In this document: positions 35,660-47,432 of the stretch, in pieces
Position numbering within the stretch: the stretch's first letter is position 1
Layout: every line of letters begins with the position of its first letter
Assembly: GCF_021347895.1 (NCBI RefSeq)
Contig: NC_067135.1
Coordinates: 22,021,847 to 22,085,846, forward strand
Length of the DNA stretch: 64,000 bases
Reading direction: 5' to 3'
From: Acanthochromis polyacanthus
Lineage: Eukaryota > Chordata > Actinopteri > Pomacentridae
Translations under genes and position numbers: made by a program
Notes under the pieces: generated by a model
Seen by the model: only the letters and a program-made list of their open reading frames with translations
Told to the model about the DNA's origin: nothing
Databases searched by the model: none

Positions 35660-36420
35660 TCGATGGAGAGGTCTGTACTCGAACCCGCCACTGCAGGCGG
35701 GGGGCCCGATGGTGCGTCCGTGGGCTCTACAGAAGGAGCAGCTACAACATCCGGATCATCTACTTCAGCCTCTGTGACCTGCTCCGCCACACTTGGATCG
35801 GCGGAGGCCGCTGCAGGAGCAGCAGCCTGTGCGTAATTACGCACGGGCGCATTGCCATCCACTCGCTCTGGACATGCCCTGATTAAATGTCCCTCTGCAC
35901 CGCACCCAAAACACTTCATAGTCTCTGATGTAGCGAAAACCATGTAGTTGAAGCCATCTATTTTGAAACTAAATGAAACATTAAGATCAGATTCATTGTC
36001 CCGTAGTACCATCAGCGTTTGTCTGCGATGACAGATGACGTGCTTGAGGAGCGGGGATTTACAGCCCAGCGACAGCATCTTTATTGGAGACACAACTTGA
36101 CCAAAACGGGACAGTTCTTTCACTAAAATGTCATTTCTAATGAGATGATGATTCGCTTAGCAGGACTCACCAACGGAAGCACAGGTGTGTATGTGCCCTG
36201 GATATCCGCGCCTTTTTCCACCGCTTCCGCAACTTTCTCTGTGCTGGACAAGAAAATCACAATCGCTCCATTCATCCGGGAGGCTGATTTGACATTGTTA
36301 TATCCAATCTCCTTTCCCACGGCGAGGGCGGCTTCCTCCACTGAACAGTTACCGCTAGGAGCTTGACAGCGTGCCGGCGTGTCAGCTGTTCAAAGTTACT
36401 CACACCGGCCGGCACGGGCA
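35660..36420 (-). pseudogene. Tx1/L1-like LINE ORF1 (gag-like) remnant
   Basis: On the minus strand, fragments in order are MPVPAGVSNFEQLTRRHAVK, VEEAALAVGKEIGYNNVKSA, VAEAVEKGADIQGTYTPVLP, VKELSRFGQVVSPIKMLSLG and CKSPLLKHVICHRRQTLMVL. A CCHC zinc knuckle follows (CFGCGAEGHLIRAC). This is the nucleic-acid-binding ORF1 of fish Tx1/L1-type non-LTR retrotransposons. A frameshift lies near 36370 and bases are lost near 36130. The Ala/Pro-rich tail ends in the GA microsatellite. No reverse transcriptase follows. The remnant sits between the two long inverted arms. Confidence 0.75.
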
Positions 36421-36563
36421 TGATGCTCACCCGGCGGCCAGCGCACACCTTCACAGGTAAGGTCCACTAGGCACAACGGGTGAGAAAAGTCAGTATATCC
36501 CAAAAAATATTTATTTTTCTCCTCACAAAACCACAGTCTCTCAAAAGACACCCGACCGGAACT

Positions 36564-36720
<157 letters not shown>

Positions 36721-37645
36721 GGGGAAAAGATGGGGAAAATGTATTTGGATGCCAGATAGGAAACGGGGAGAAGAGAGGGTTCTGACAGAAACTGTCACGC
36801 CCCTCTGGCTGCAGCGAGCCGGCTCATCAGAAGCGCAGCCAGGTAAAATTAACAATCAGCGCTCCCATAAAGCCTGGCGCTCTCCACCACTTCAACGCTG
36901 CATCATTGACTGAAGGAACCTCTCCGCTGCTCATCTACGTCTGCCCGCTCCGTCCTGCCGGCACCAATCCTCCTGGATCTCCGCCCCAATCCAACTCCGT
37001 TGCCACCAGGGTTCCAAATACCATCAGCCGCCACACTCATCCCCCTCCACCGGACCGAAGACGGCCGCCGATCCCCGGCTCACCATCCTCGGAACCGAAC
37101 TCATCTCCAGGTTCACTCCCCTCTCACCTCAGACCCACCTGCCTCCATATTACGTTGTCTACAATAAATTCCCTTTATTGCTTCCATACCTGCCTCGGTG
37201 GTGTGTTCCTCTGCACCTATAGCATTCAGGACCATGAACAGCTCCGCAGAGGGCTCCGCACGGTCAGTGCGCACAGGGATATTTACCAAATCTGAGTCCT
37301 CCTCCCGCCGGCTGACGTTTTATCTTAAAGCGTGCACACACTTTAACATATCGTGCTCACGTTTTAACTTAAACGTGACCACGAATACGTATCTCGTGAG
37401 CACGCTTTCGTATCTCGTGCGCACGAATAGTATCTCGTGAGCACGAGTTATATATTTTTTTCGTCCGTGGCACCTTAGGGGCTCCGTAAGAAACTGTAAA
37501 TACAAACACACACAATAATATCTATTATATGTTAGATGGTAAATGCAAAATTAAGAAGTCAGATCAAAAAATAACCAGTTCAAGTTTTTTTTTGACTGAA
37601 CTGGGAATATCTTTATGATCTTGCAAAAATAAATAAATTTAAAAA

Positions 37646-37648
<3 letters not shown>

Positions 37649-37737
<89 letters not shown>

Positions 37738-37759
37738 TACACACACACACACACACACA
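37649..37759. repeat. (CT)n-(CA)n compound microsatellite
   Basis: A CT run (37649-37714) is followed directly by a CA run with one interruption. Confidence 0.97.
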
Positions 37760-37930
37760 ATGCAGACATGGAGAAAATTAGAAAAGTAATCACTTTATGA
37801 AAAAAATAAAAAAAATCTAGTCAGTATTTTAGTGTTAATGAAACAAAATGTACAAATAATGGAGACAGATTCATTGAGAAAGTTTAAAAAAAAAAAGAAA
37901 ACACTTAAGGCCAGAAATGATTAAAATGGC

Positions 37931-37957
<27 letters not shown>

Positions 37958-37961
<4 letters not shown>

Positions 37962-38349
37962 CCTGTTCAGGTCCACTTATCTGAATATTTACCTGGTCCG
38001 CTTCAAATGAATGCCAAATTATTTTAATTTCATCCTGCATAGAGACATAATTACCCTCACTGCCTTAAAATGTGAGTTAACCCCAAAAGTGTTTCAGCTG
38101 AAGTTGACTTACGAGCTGTGAAAATGTAAAAGAAGCTGAGATTTTCTGAATTTAAAGAGTTTCTCAAGTGTTCAAGTAATTTTTAAATTTTTGGGTTTTT
38201 TTTTACACATTTTTCAGTTTACAGACTAGTGTCAGTACTAACCTTTATCATGCTGGAATCGTGTTAACTGAATCACTTAATGAAGACGCAGGTTAAATTT
38301 CTATTATGTCTGTTGTCTCAAACGATGAAAATTGAGAATCTCCCTCGAA
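37958..38349. repeat. Segment duplicated in inverted orientation at 54744-54980
   Basis: Phrases aacctgttcaggtcc, tatctgaatatttacc, aacctttatcatg, gaagacgcag and tatgtctgttgtct appear in the same order in the reverse complement of 54744-54980. The second copy lacks about 150 bp present here. The homology continues into the end of a hAT element in both places. Confidence 0.75.
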
Positions 38350-38836
38350 CAGGGGTGTCAAGCATGCAGCCTGCAGGCCAAAAGCAACAAAGAAATGAGA
38401 CAACGGACATGAAATAAAACACACAAAAATAAATAAATATGGCAAAAGTTAGGCAGCTACAAAAGAAACACAAAACAAAAAAAAACAGGACAAAAAATGA
38501 CAAAAGTGAGAAAATCAAAACAGAAAAATAGACAAACAACCCAAGCGAGACAAAAAGGAAACACAAAATGACAAAAAAAAGAAACAAACCAATTAAAGCA
38601 AAACACAAAGTGACAAAAATAAGACAAAAAACAACAAAAACAAGACAAAACATGATTAAAATGAGACACAAAATGCAAAAGGACAATGAGCAATATAGTA
38701 TTTTACTTTGTGATCAACTTGTCATGGTCTAGAAATCATTTTAAATGCATTATTTAACAAATTTAAAATGTGCAGTTTTTGTCTTCTCTGTAATTTTTAC
38801 ATTTTACAAAGTCATCCCACGCTTTTAACACCCATG
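38350..38836. mobile_element. hAT-like element, degraded, with acaaaa-rich core
   Basis: It starts caggggtgtcaagcatgcag and ends near aacacccatg. The interior has (gacaaaaatgagacacaaaat)-type imperfect repeats and the block cttgtcatggtctagaaat. This block is shared in the same orientation with 53839-54743. Phe/Leu/Cys-rich minus-strand frames here are repeat artefacts. Confidence 0.65.
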
Positions 38837-41193
38837 TTGTAAGTGTTTATTTAATGTCTACTGTTCCACAAACAGAGGTCATTTTGATCAGTGGTCTTCA
38901 TATGTACTAAAGAATTGACAATAAAGCCGGCATTGACTTTGAAACAGATAATCATTGGCTCATGTGAAGGACAAACAGATTATTACAGCAGATAATTGGA
39001 ACGTTTCTTGCTTCCAGTGTTTTCGTTTTCTACATGTGGAAGCTGCAGCTATTATCTCAGTTTGTAAGCCATCTGAGGATCTTGTGGATCTTCTGGCTAA
39101 TCTACCTCTGAGCTCCAGAGACCATTGGATCGGTGCTGGGCTGATCGCTGTGTCTCGGCTCTCTAAGCTGTTTACGGCTACTTCTGCCCGCCGCTTCTTA
39201 GAAAGACATGCTGATCTTTTGTTTGAGCGCGTTGTCTCGGCTTCCGCTCTGCACAAAGGTTAGCTTGTTGACGTGCAATCAAACACAAAGCGCTGCGTTG
39301 CACGGCTGGGGGTGGCTGGGAGGCTTCCTCTTTTGGCAGAGGGCATCTGAAGGTCTTCTACAAGTCTGGAAGACCTTCAGATGCCATAAAATTTCGTCCA
39401 TAATCGTGTAAAATGACACAAAGATGCTTCAGGCAGTCACCACGCATTGCACTGGAGCTTGAGCTGCAAACACTGTCAGTCTAGTTGGTATTTTGGGTCA
39501 AGACTAACAGGAATTCATGCAGCTGGATGGAATACAAGCTCATCCAATCAGTAAAAAGCATCTGCATGTCTCTTTAAGAGTTTCGAGACATTTAAACTCT
39601 TATCCAAGATTCTTCTTCAGCTCCAAAGTTCTCTTGGATGGGAGGTGAAATGTGTCAAAGAACCTAAAAGAGAAGTCCAGTAGCATTTCACTGAAACTCC
39701 TCAGATTACATGACCTCAGTGAATCTACAGTACAGTCTGGAGCATCAAACACTAAAATTCTTGCATTTTGCTGCATTTGTTATATCCATCAGTATGTGCC
39801 TGTTCTGCATCAAATGGTGGAAATATCTTTATGTATGTCAAGGAAAACACAAAACTCAGGCTGCAAACTCTAAAAAGTAATTAAAGGGACTTACTCCCAA
39901 TGTACACAAACATTATTTTGGTGGGATACGTTGATAAGATATTCAATAATGCTGGTAATTCCACCTATTAAATATTGTGTGACGTTTAAAGTCAGACTCT
40001 TATATTTTTCTTCACCTTTAACTCCTATCTTAGCATCTGAACATGCTTGCACAATTCCAGATAGCTCTATCTGTTAATTATGAATACCTTTGATTGTATT
40101 GGAAAAACTAATCACTCCAACTCAGTGTAGTTTTTGTTGGTTGAACATTACATATTTAGAAGTTGATGTGACTCAGAAAGATTGATGCAAACTATTGCAT
40201 TATGTTGTGGCAATTTCAAAGTAAAATTGAATGCTTGAGCTTATAATTCATATTTTACAGCTGCTAAATGCAACAATAAGTACCAACTATTCAGGTTTAA
40301 TGTGAGGTTCAAACCTACAGAACTTCTGTGAATAAATTATCCCGCATTGGAGGTCAAAGTGTCCCACTTTAAGCATCAAATCATTCATTATTTTTTTTAA
40401 ATATTGAAGACAAAGGCTGTGCTAATTGTCGCTGGACAACACTACAAAATGACACCCACACTATAGTCTAAAGAGCTAAAACATGATAGTTCAGTTCATA
40501 TTTAATTAAAGGTGTAGTATGCTATTTTAATCATACTCTTTGTTTTAAAATCCGTGAATTTTTAACCTTATTGGAGTTGCCTTAAGTCTATTTACCATTT
40601 TGAATGATGTCTTTACATTTTTTTTTTGTTTTGTCTGGGCCACAGCAAAAAGAATAAAGCTAAAAGTGTCAAAAACGTGACAACTTAATGTTGTAGCAAG
40701 ACATTCATTTAACAGAATACACTTTTGAAATAGGCAAAAGTTTCCTTTTTTGTTTGTTTTGGTTGCAGGAGTTGTGTTGCTTTTAGCCTTAATTCTATTT
40801 TTCTGTCCCTATCTTATTTTTTAGATTGTAGTTTGTTCTTAATGTGAGAACTATCCAGCTGTGCATGTTTCTGATTGATCGTCTGGTGCCTTTTTTTATG
40901 TGGATATGTGCGTCCTCACCAATATTCTCCATTAAACGACAGAGTGAGATGCAGATCTCAGACTGTCGAATCTGGGAAACTGGGGATAGAAAATTTAGTT
41001 TGGATTCATTTGAGGAACATTAGAGTCCATACATAATCAACTGTTTCATGCAAGATAGAGGAAAATGGGGGGGAAAAAATCCTACTTAAATAAAAGCACA
41101 AAACAGTAAAATGTGGTCTACCCTTTACTGTATTACACTGATAGCACTGGTTTGGTTCCTCTAACTGTCATGTGATTATATTTTCAATCAATT
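38837..41193. other. Intergenic region, no supported gene
   Basis: A frame at 38955-39263 has no recognisable family. A perfect 17-bp hairpin lies at 39342-39385. Phrases near 39600-39690 (tggatgggaggtgaaatgtg) resemble a common fish repeat. The rest is AT-rich and featureless to me. Confidence 0.45.
39342..39385. repeat. Perfect 17-bp hairpin with 10-base loop
   Basis: ggcatctgaaggtcttc pairs exactly with gaagaccttcagatgcc across the loop tacaagtctg. Whether it is transcribed is unknown. Confidence 0.85.
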
Positions 41194-41836
41194 TGCACTG
41201 ATCAGGCATAACATTCTGACCACTGACAGGTGAAGTGAATAGCACTGGTTATCATCATGTCTCCTGTTAGTGAGTTGGATATATGAGGCAGCAAGTGAAT
41301 GTTTGTGTTCAAAGCAGAAAAAAGGTGCAAATGTAAGGATTTGAGCAAGTTCAACAAGAATCAAGCTAGGTTGGCTAGATGACTGGGTCAGAGCATGTCC
41401 AAAACTGCAGGTCTTATGGAATGTTCCCAGTGACACCAAGATGCACTATGGGAAGAAGGCAACCAGGCAGAGCTAAGCATTGTTGCAGATCATGTACACC
41501 TTTTCATGGAAACGGTATTCCCTGACGGCTGTGATCTCTGTCAGCAGGATAATGCACTGTGCCACAAAGCAACAACGGTTCAGGAATGATTTGAGAAGCA
41601 CAGCAACCAGTTTGAGGTGTTGACTCGGCCTCCAAATTCCCCAGATCTCAATCCAGTCCAAAATCTGTGTTGGATGTGCTGGACAAAGTCCGATCCATTG
41701 AGGCCCCATCTTGCAACTAACCGGACTTAAAGGATCTGCTGCGAACATCTTGGTGCCAGATACCACAGCACACCTTCAAAAGGGGGACAAATGCAAGATT
41801 AGGCAGGTGGTCTTAATGTTATGCCTGATTAGTGTA
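41194..41836 (+). pseudogene. Degraded Tc1-like transposon, second family
   Basis: The terminal motifs tgcactgatcaggcataaca and tgttatgcctgattagtgta are inverted complements, as in TA-targeting Tc1/mariner elements. On the plus strand between them, broken frames read VADHVHLFMETVFPDGC, then CQQDNALCHKAT (second catalytic Asp) and LTRPPNSPDLNPVQNLCW. The usual motif is [10 protein letters not shown]; here Gln replaces the catalytic Glu. Stops and frameshifts are many, and the 5' half, including the first Asp, is deleted. This is an old lineage unrelated to the three young Tc1 copies. Confidence 0.8.
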
Positions 41837-42323
41837 TGTGTTAATAGTGAAGCATCAGTGAGGAACTCTGAACATGTTTCATCAAGGTAGCTCTGTTTTT
41901 AACCTGCTAAATCACCATGGTAACCAATGCTGTACTGCTAACCAAGTTCTGGTCAGAGTTTGGGGCTTAGATCGACTGTAAGAAGCGTCTCTGTTTAATA
42001 ATTTCTGACAGTTCTGTGAGTTGCTGATACCAATGAATGAATGCAAGCTGTATGCATTGTGTTCCCATGGGAACCAACATCTGTATTCAGCTGGTGATTC
42101 AGAAAACGCACAAGAGGAGGGACACTAAATCTTGCTAAGTGAATATGCTAAGTAGCTATATATCAAGAATTAGGATAACACAAACTCCAACACAAAGCTT
42201 CACCTAAAGGGCTTTTTTAAATGTGTTGAATAAAAAAACAGCATGTTTCTTAATTAAATTATCAGAAATCGACAAACAATAATACAGCAAAATAACTCTC
42301 TTGATGTCAGCTGACACTGTATC
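41837..42323. other. Intergenic sequence, nothing recognised
   Basis: No supported feature. Confidence 0.5.
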
Positions 42324-43962
<1,639 letters not shown>

Positions 43963-45091
43963 CCTCAATCTTTCATTCTTTGTTGATAAATTCCTTCATA
44001 AAGCATCCTTGTTTCCAAGAGGAACTTGTGAAGCCATTTCAGAAGACTTCTCCCTCTAAGATAAGCTCTTTTGTGTAAACGGCCCATGATCTCGATGATA
44101 CTGAACCTGATAAGCTCTTTAACCTCCTAAACAGGAAGCTCTCTCGGCTGTGAGGGTCAAGTGGAGCGACGGTGTCACCTTCTGTCGAGGGGTCCTGAAG
44201 ACGGATGCTTCCACTGAGCACCACTGAGGTCAGGGCTCCCACTGGGCGACATGGAATAGAGATGCGGTCAGGTTAAACTCTGACGCATCCCCCCTCATTA
44301 GGGAGACCATCTGTGTTGTGTGTCTGAGGGGTCGTGGGGGAATTCCAGAAACTCCGGATACACTCATTAGATGAAGCTGCACTAATAGCTGAAAAGCCGC
44401 GTACATCAGATCTGCTCAGCACGCTGGCTGAGTGGACTCCAGGCCTCAGGTGCTGGCTGTTGTTTTGAAACCCTAGCACCAGTCTACACTCCCACTGGGC
44501 CCACTGGTCCACCCATCAGTAATGAAACTCTAGTGGGTCACATGCTGGTGTTGAAATACCCCCCGCCTGGTCCAGTGGCCCTCGGCGTCCACACTGTGGA
44601 GGTCTGTCCGTCAGCAGGCCGCAGAGGGCCTCACTGCGGAGAAATAGCCACAACTTCATGTGTAGGATTAGAGGCTGTGTCCGAGTGCAGCCCAGCAACT
44701 AAAGGTCACAGCTTCAGTTGCTGCAACAGCCGACGCTGCTCCATCAACTCCTGAACCTTATCCTGCAGCTCATGACTGATGTGGACAACTATATGTCATC
44801 CTTGTATAACTCTGTGACATAACTCAGAAGCTCATGGCCATATTGGGGGACAAGAGTCTCACCAGTCAACTCACTGAGCTCATGTTTGGCCTCCAGTAAT
44901 TAAAACCTGCACAATAGTTGATATTGAATCCAGACGATCTCACTGATCACGGTCTCAGACTGTTATAATGGATTTCCTTATATTTACTGTCACTAAATAT
45001 GTTTCCACTAAAGGAAGCACATTTGTATACATTTGTTGGGTTTTCTGTGGATATTACTGCAGGGTTTTCATAATTATTTTTTAAATTAGTC
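43963..45091. other. Intergenic sequence, relatively GC-rich middle
   Basis: The stretch about 44120-44760 is richer in G+C than its surroundings, with short frames on both strands, but none shows a recognisable domain. No splice-consistent structure was found. Confidence 0.45.
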
Positions 45092-45106
45092 ATTTCTATT
45101 ATATAC

Positions 45107-45470
45107 GGGGCTGCACAGCGGCGTAGTGGTTAGCACTTTCGCCTTGCAGCAAGAAGATCCCCGGTTCAAATCCCGGGCTGGGCCTGGGATCTTTCTGCAT
45201 GGAGTTTGCATGTTCTCCCTATGCATGCGTGGGTTTTCTCCGGGCACTCCGGCTTCCTCCCACAGTCCAAAAATATGCTGAGGTTAATTGATCACTCTAA
45301 ATTGCCCGTAGGTGTGAATGTGAGAGTGATTGTTTGTCTGTATATGTAGCCCTGCGACAGAATAGCGACCTGTCCAGGGTGTCCCCTGCCTTCGTCCCAA
45401 TCAGCTGAGATAGGCTCCAGCACCCCCCACGACCCTAGTGAGGATAAAGCGGTGTATAGAGAATGGATGG
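45107..45470 (+). mobile_element. tRNA-derived SINE, full length, perfect target duplication
   Basis: It is flanked by the 15-bp perfect repeat atttctattatatac (45092-45106 and 45471-45485). It has a tRNA-like head (tagtggttagcac; ggttcaaatcc) and a LINE2-type tail ending gaatggatgg. The perfect duplication suggests a fairly recent insertion. It landed at the left edge of a mariner-type MITE. Confidence 0.95.
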
Positions 45471-45482
45471 ATTTCTATTATA

Positions 45483-46205
45483 TACACTACTGTTAAAATG
45501 TTTGGGGTCACCCAGACAATTTTATGTCGTCCATGAATACTCACACTTTTATCCATATCAGCACAAGGGTTTTCTAATCATCAATGAGCCTTTCAGCACC
45601 ATTAGCTAACTCAATGTAGCATTAGAACACAGGAGTGATGTTGCTATGTAGATTCTCCATAAAAAAAATCAGCCGTTTCTAGCTACAATAGTCATTTACA
45701 GCGCCCTCTATAATTATTGGCACCCCTGGTTAAGATGTGTTCTTTAGCTTCTAATAAATTCAGTTTTTTTCTAAATAATATAGGACCACGATGACAAAGA
45801 AGAGGAAAATCCAACCTTTAATTCAGGTGCATTTATTCAGTAGGGAAAAAAATCACACATTAAAAAATAATTATTTTATATCAAATCATGTGTGCTACAA
45901 TTATTAGCACCACTGATGTTAATACTTTGTACAACCCCCTTTTGCCAACAAAACAGCACCTAATCTTCTCCTATAATACATTTTTCAACAATTATCAATG
46001 TGAGAGTATGCTTGTGCAATAAAAAATGTATTTATTTTAAGGTTTTCAACACATCTTAACCAGGGGTGCCAATAACGTTAGAGGGCACTGTATTACATAA
46101 ACAATATCTAGACTCTGTTTCAGATTAATTTAATGTTGTCTTCATTGAAAAAAAAAGCTTTTCTTTCAAAAATAAGGATGTCACTTAGAAATGTCCTTAT
46201 TTTTT
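45483..46205. mobile_element. Mariner-type MITE interrupted by another MITE
   Basis: The left end tacactactgttaaaatgtt ggggtcac and the right-hand phrase gtcacttagaaatgtcctt belong to a common fish Tc1/mariner MITE family. The right terminus is not clean. A second MITE (45697-46092) is inserted inside. Confidence 0.6.
45697..46092. mobile_element. 396-bp Tc1/mariner MITE
   Basis: tacagcgccctctataatta and its counterpart at the right end (complement tacagtgccctctaacgtta) form ~45-bp inverted repeats sharing ttggcacccctggttaagat. TA borders are present at both ends. No coding capacity. Confidence 0.88.
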
Positions 46206-46413
46206 GAAAATATAAAATATTGTAGGGTCTTAATTGTAAGATTGAATTTCGTTGTATTATTTTAGATTCTCTATATTATTGTAGGCTTTTAACCGTAATA
46301 CCTAATCAGGGTAAATATAAATTTATGTTAATCTTTCATTTTCACAAATAGCTAATCAGCTAATCACATGGTTGCAGCTCAATGCATTTATTCATGTAGA
46401 CATGTTCAAGACA

Positions 46414-46712
46414 GCCTGGGCCTGGGATCTTTCTGCATGGAGTTTGCATGTTCTCCCTGTGCATGCGTGAGTTTCCTCCGGGTACTCCAGCTTCCTCCCA
46501 CAGTCCAAAAATATGCTGAGGTGAATTGGTTACTTTAAATTGCCTGTAGGTGTGAATGTGAGTGTGATTGTTTGTCTGTATATGTAGCCCTGTGACAGAC
46601 TGGTGACCTGTCCAGGGTGTCCCCTGCCTTCGCCCGAGTCAGCTGGGATAGGCTCCAGCACCCCCCGCGACCCTAGTGAGGATAAAGCGGTGTGTAGAGA
46701 ATGAATGGATGG
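46414..46712 (+). mobile_element. 5'-truncated SINE copy
   Basis: It lacks the tRNA head and starts near tgggcctgggatctttctgc. The flanks atgttcaagaca (46402-46413 and 46713-46724) are a 12-bp perfect target duplication. 5' truncation is the usual result of incomplete reverse transcription from the 3' end. Confidence 0.92.
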
Positions 46713-46831
46713 ATGTTCAAGACAACTTGCTGAAGTTCAAACTCAGCTTCAGTATGGGGAAGAAAAGGTTCTTCTCATTCACTAATAATAGTAATATAAC
46801 TAGTAACATCAAGGGAACTATGACTTATTTT

Positions 46832-46875
46832 ATGAAAATTCAGACCAAATATTCCTATTTGGTCTGAATTTTCAT
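46832..46875. repeat. Perfect 20-bp hairpin with 4-base loop
   Basis: atgaaaattcagaccaaata pairs exactly with its complement on the far side of the loop ttcc. It could extrude as a cruciform or be the collapsed core of a palindromic element. Confidence 0.9.
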
Positions 46876-46910
46876 GTAAATAACAATATATTCCTAACTT
46901 ATTATGAGTA

Positions 46911-46953
<43 letters not shown>

Positions 46954-46958
<5 letters not shown>

Positions 46959-47344
46959 CCATGGCCATAAGTTTGGACACAGCATGACTTACTATGTCTG
47001 TTTTGATGTCTATGACAGAACATAACTAATATTTTTTGACAGCACCAGTTTAATTAGTCAACAAATCAACAAGGGATATAATATTATCAATAAATTCGAA
47101 CAATTGGAACAACTTTGTTCCCAAAACATAATATTAGAAGAAAATAACAAAAAATGCAGTACTTTCGCAACCGAATTTGGTAAGAATAACAAAATGACAC
47201 CAAACTCTTTTGATGTTTTTTTTAAATATGAAACTTAATATAGTTCTCAGGAGTTGTGTACTGTATTGTAAGTGACAATTTTGTGGTATTTTCTAAGATT
47301 CACAAGCGTCATGGTACTTGTGTCCAAACTTATGGCCATGGCTG

Positions 47345-47346
<2 letters not shown>
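46954..47346. mobile_element. Mariner-type MITE inserted in a (TA)n tract
   Basis: The ends tacagccatggccataagtt and aacttatggccatggctgta are perfect 20-bp inverted complements, and similarity continues (tggacac...). TA dinucleotides from the surrounding microsatellite serve as target site. Interior frames are not coding. Confidence 0.88.
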
Positions 47347-47354
<8 letters not shown>

Positions 47355-47402
<48 letters not shown>

Positions 47403-47432
47403 TGTGTATATATATATATATATATATATAGT
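47355..47432. repeat. (TG)n-(TA)n compound microsatellite
   Basis: TG run about 47356-47407 then TA run to 47431, directly after the MITE. A further (TA)n at 46913-46954 precedes it. Confidence 0.95.

Noticed and set aside
35406..35836. Arg-Glu repeat proteins over the (GA)n tracts (also at 36480-36785)
   Set aside because: These are low-complexity translations of GA microsatellites. The real coding trace here is the LINE ORF1 remnant on the minus strand.
36906..37440. Proline/serine-rich proteins in the long-TIR element
   Set aside because: Read identically from both arms. There is no domain, and the arms look like structural DNA with palindromic words.
38318..38693. Phe/Leu/Cys-rich frames resembling membrane proteins (also 54124-54507)
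   Set aside because: They are the reverse reading of acaaaa/gacaaaa-type repeats inside hAT-like elements. Hydrophobicity comes from ttt/ttg codons, not from a gene.
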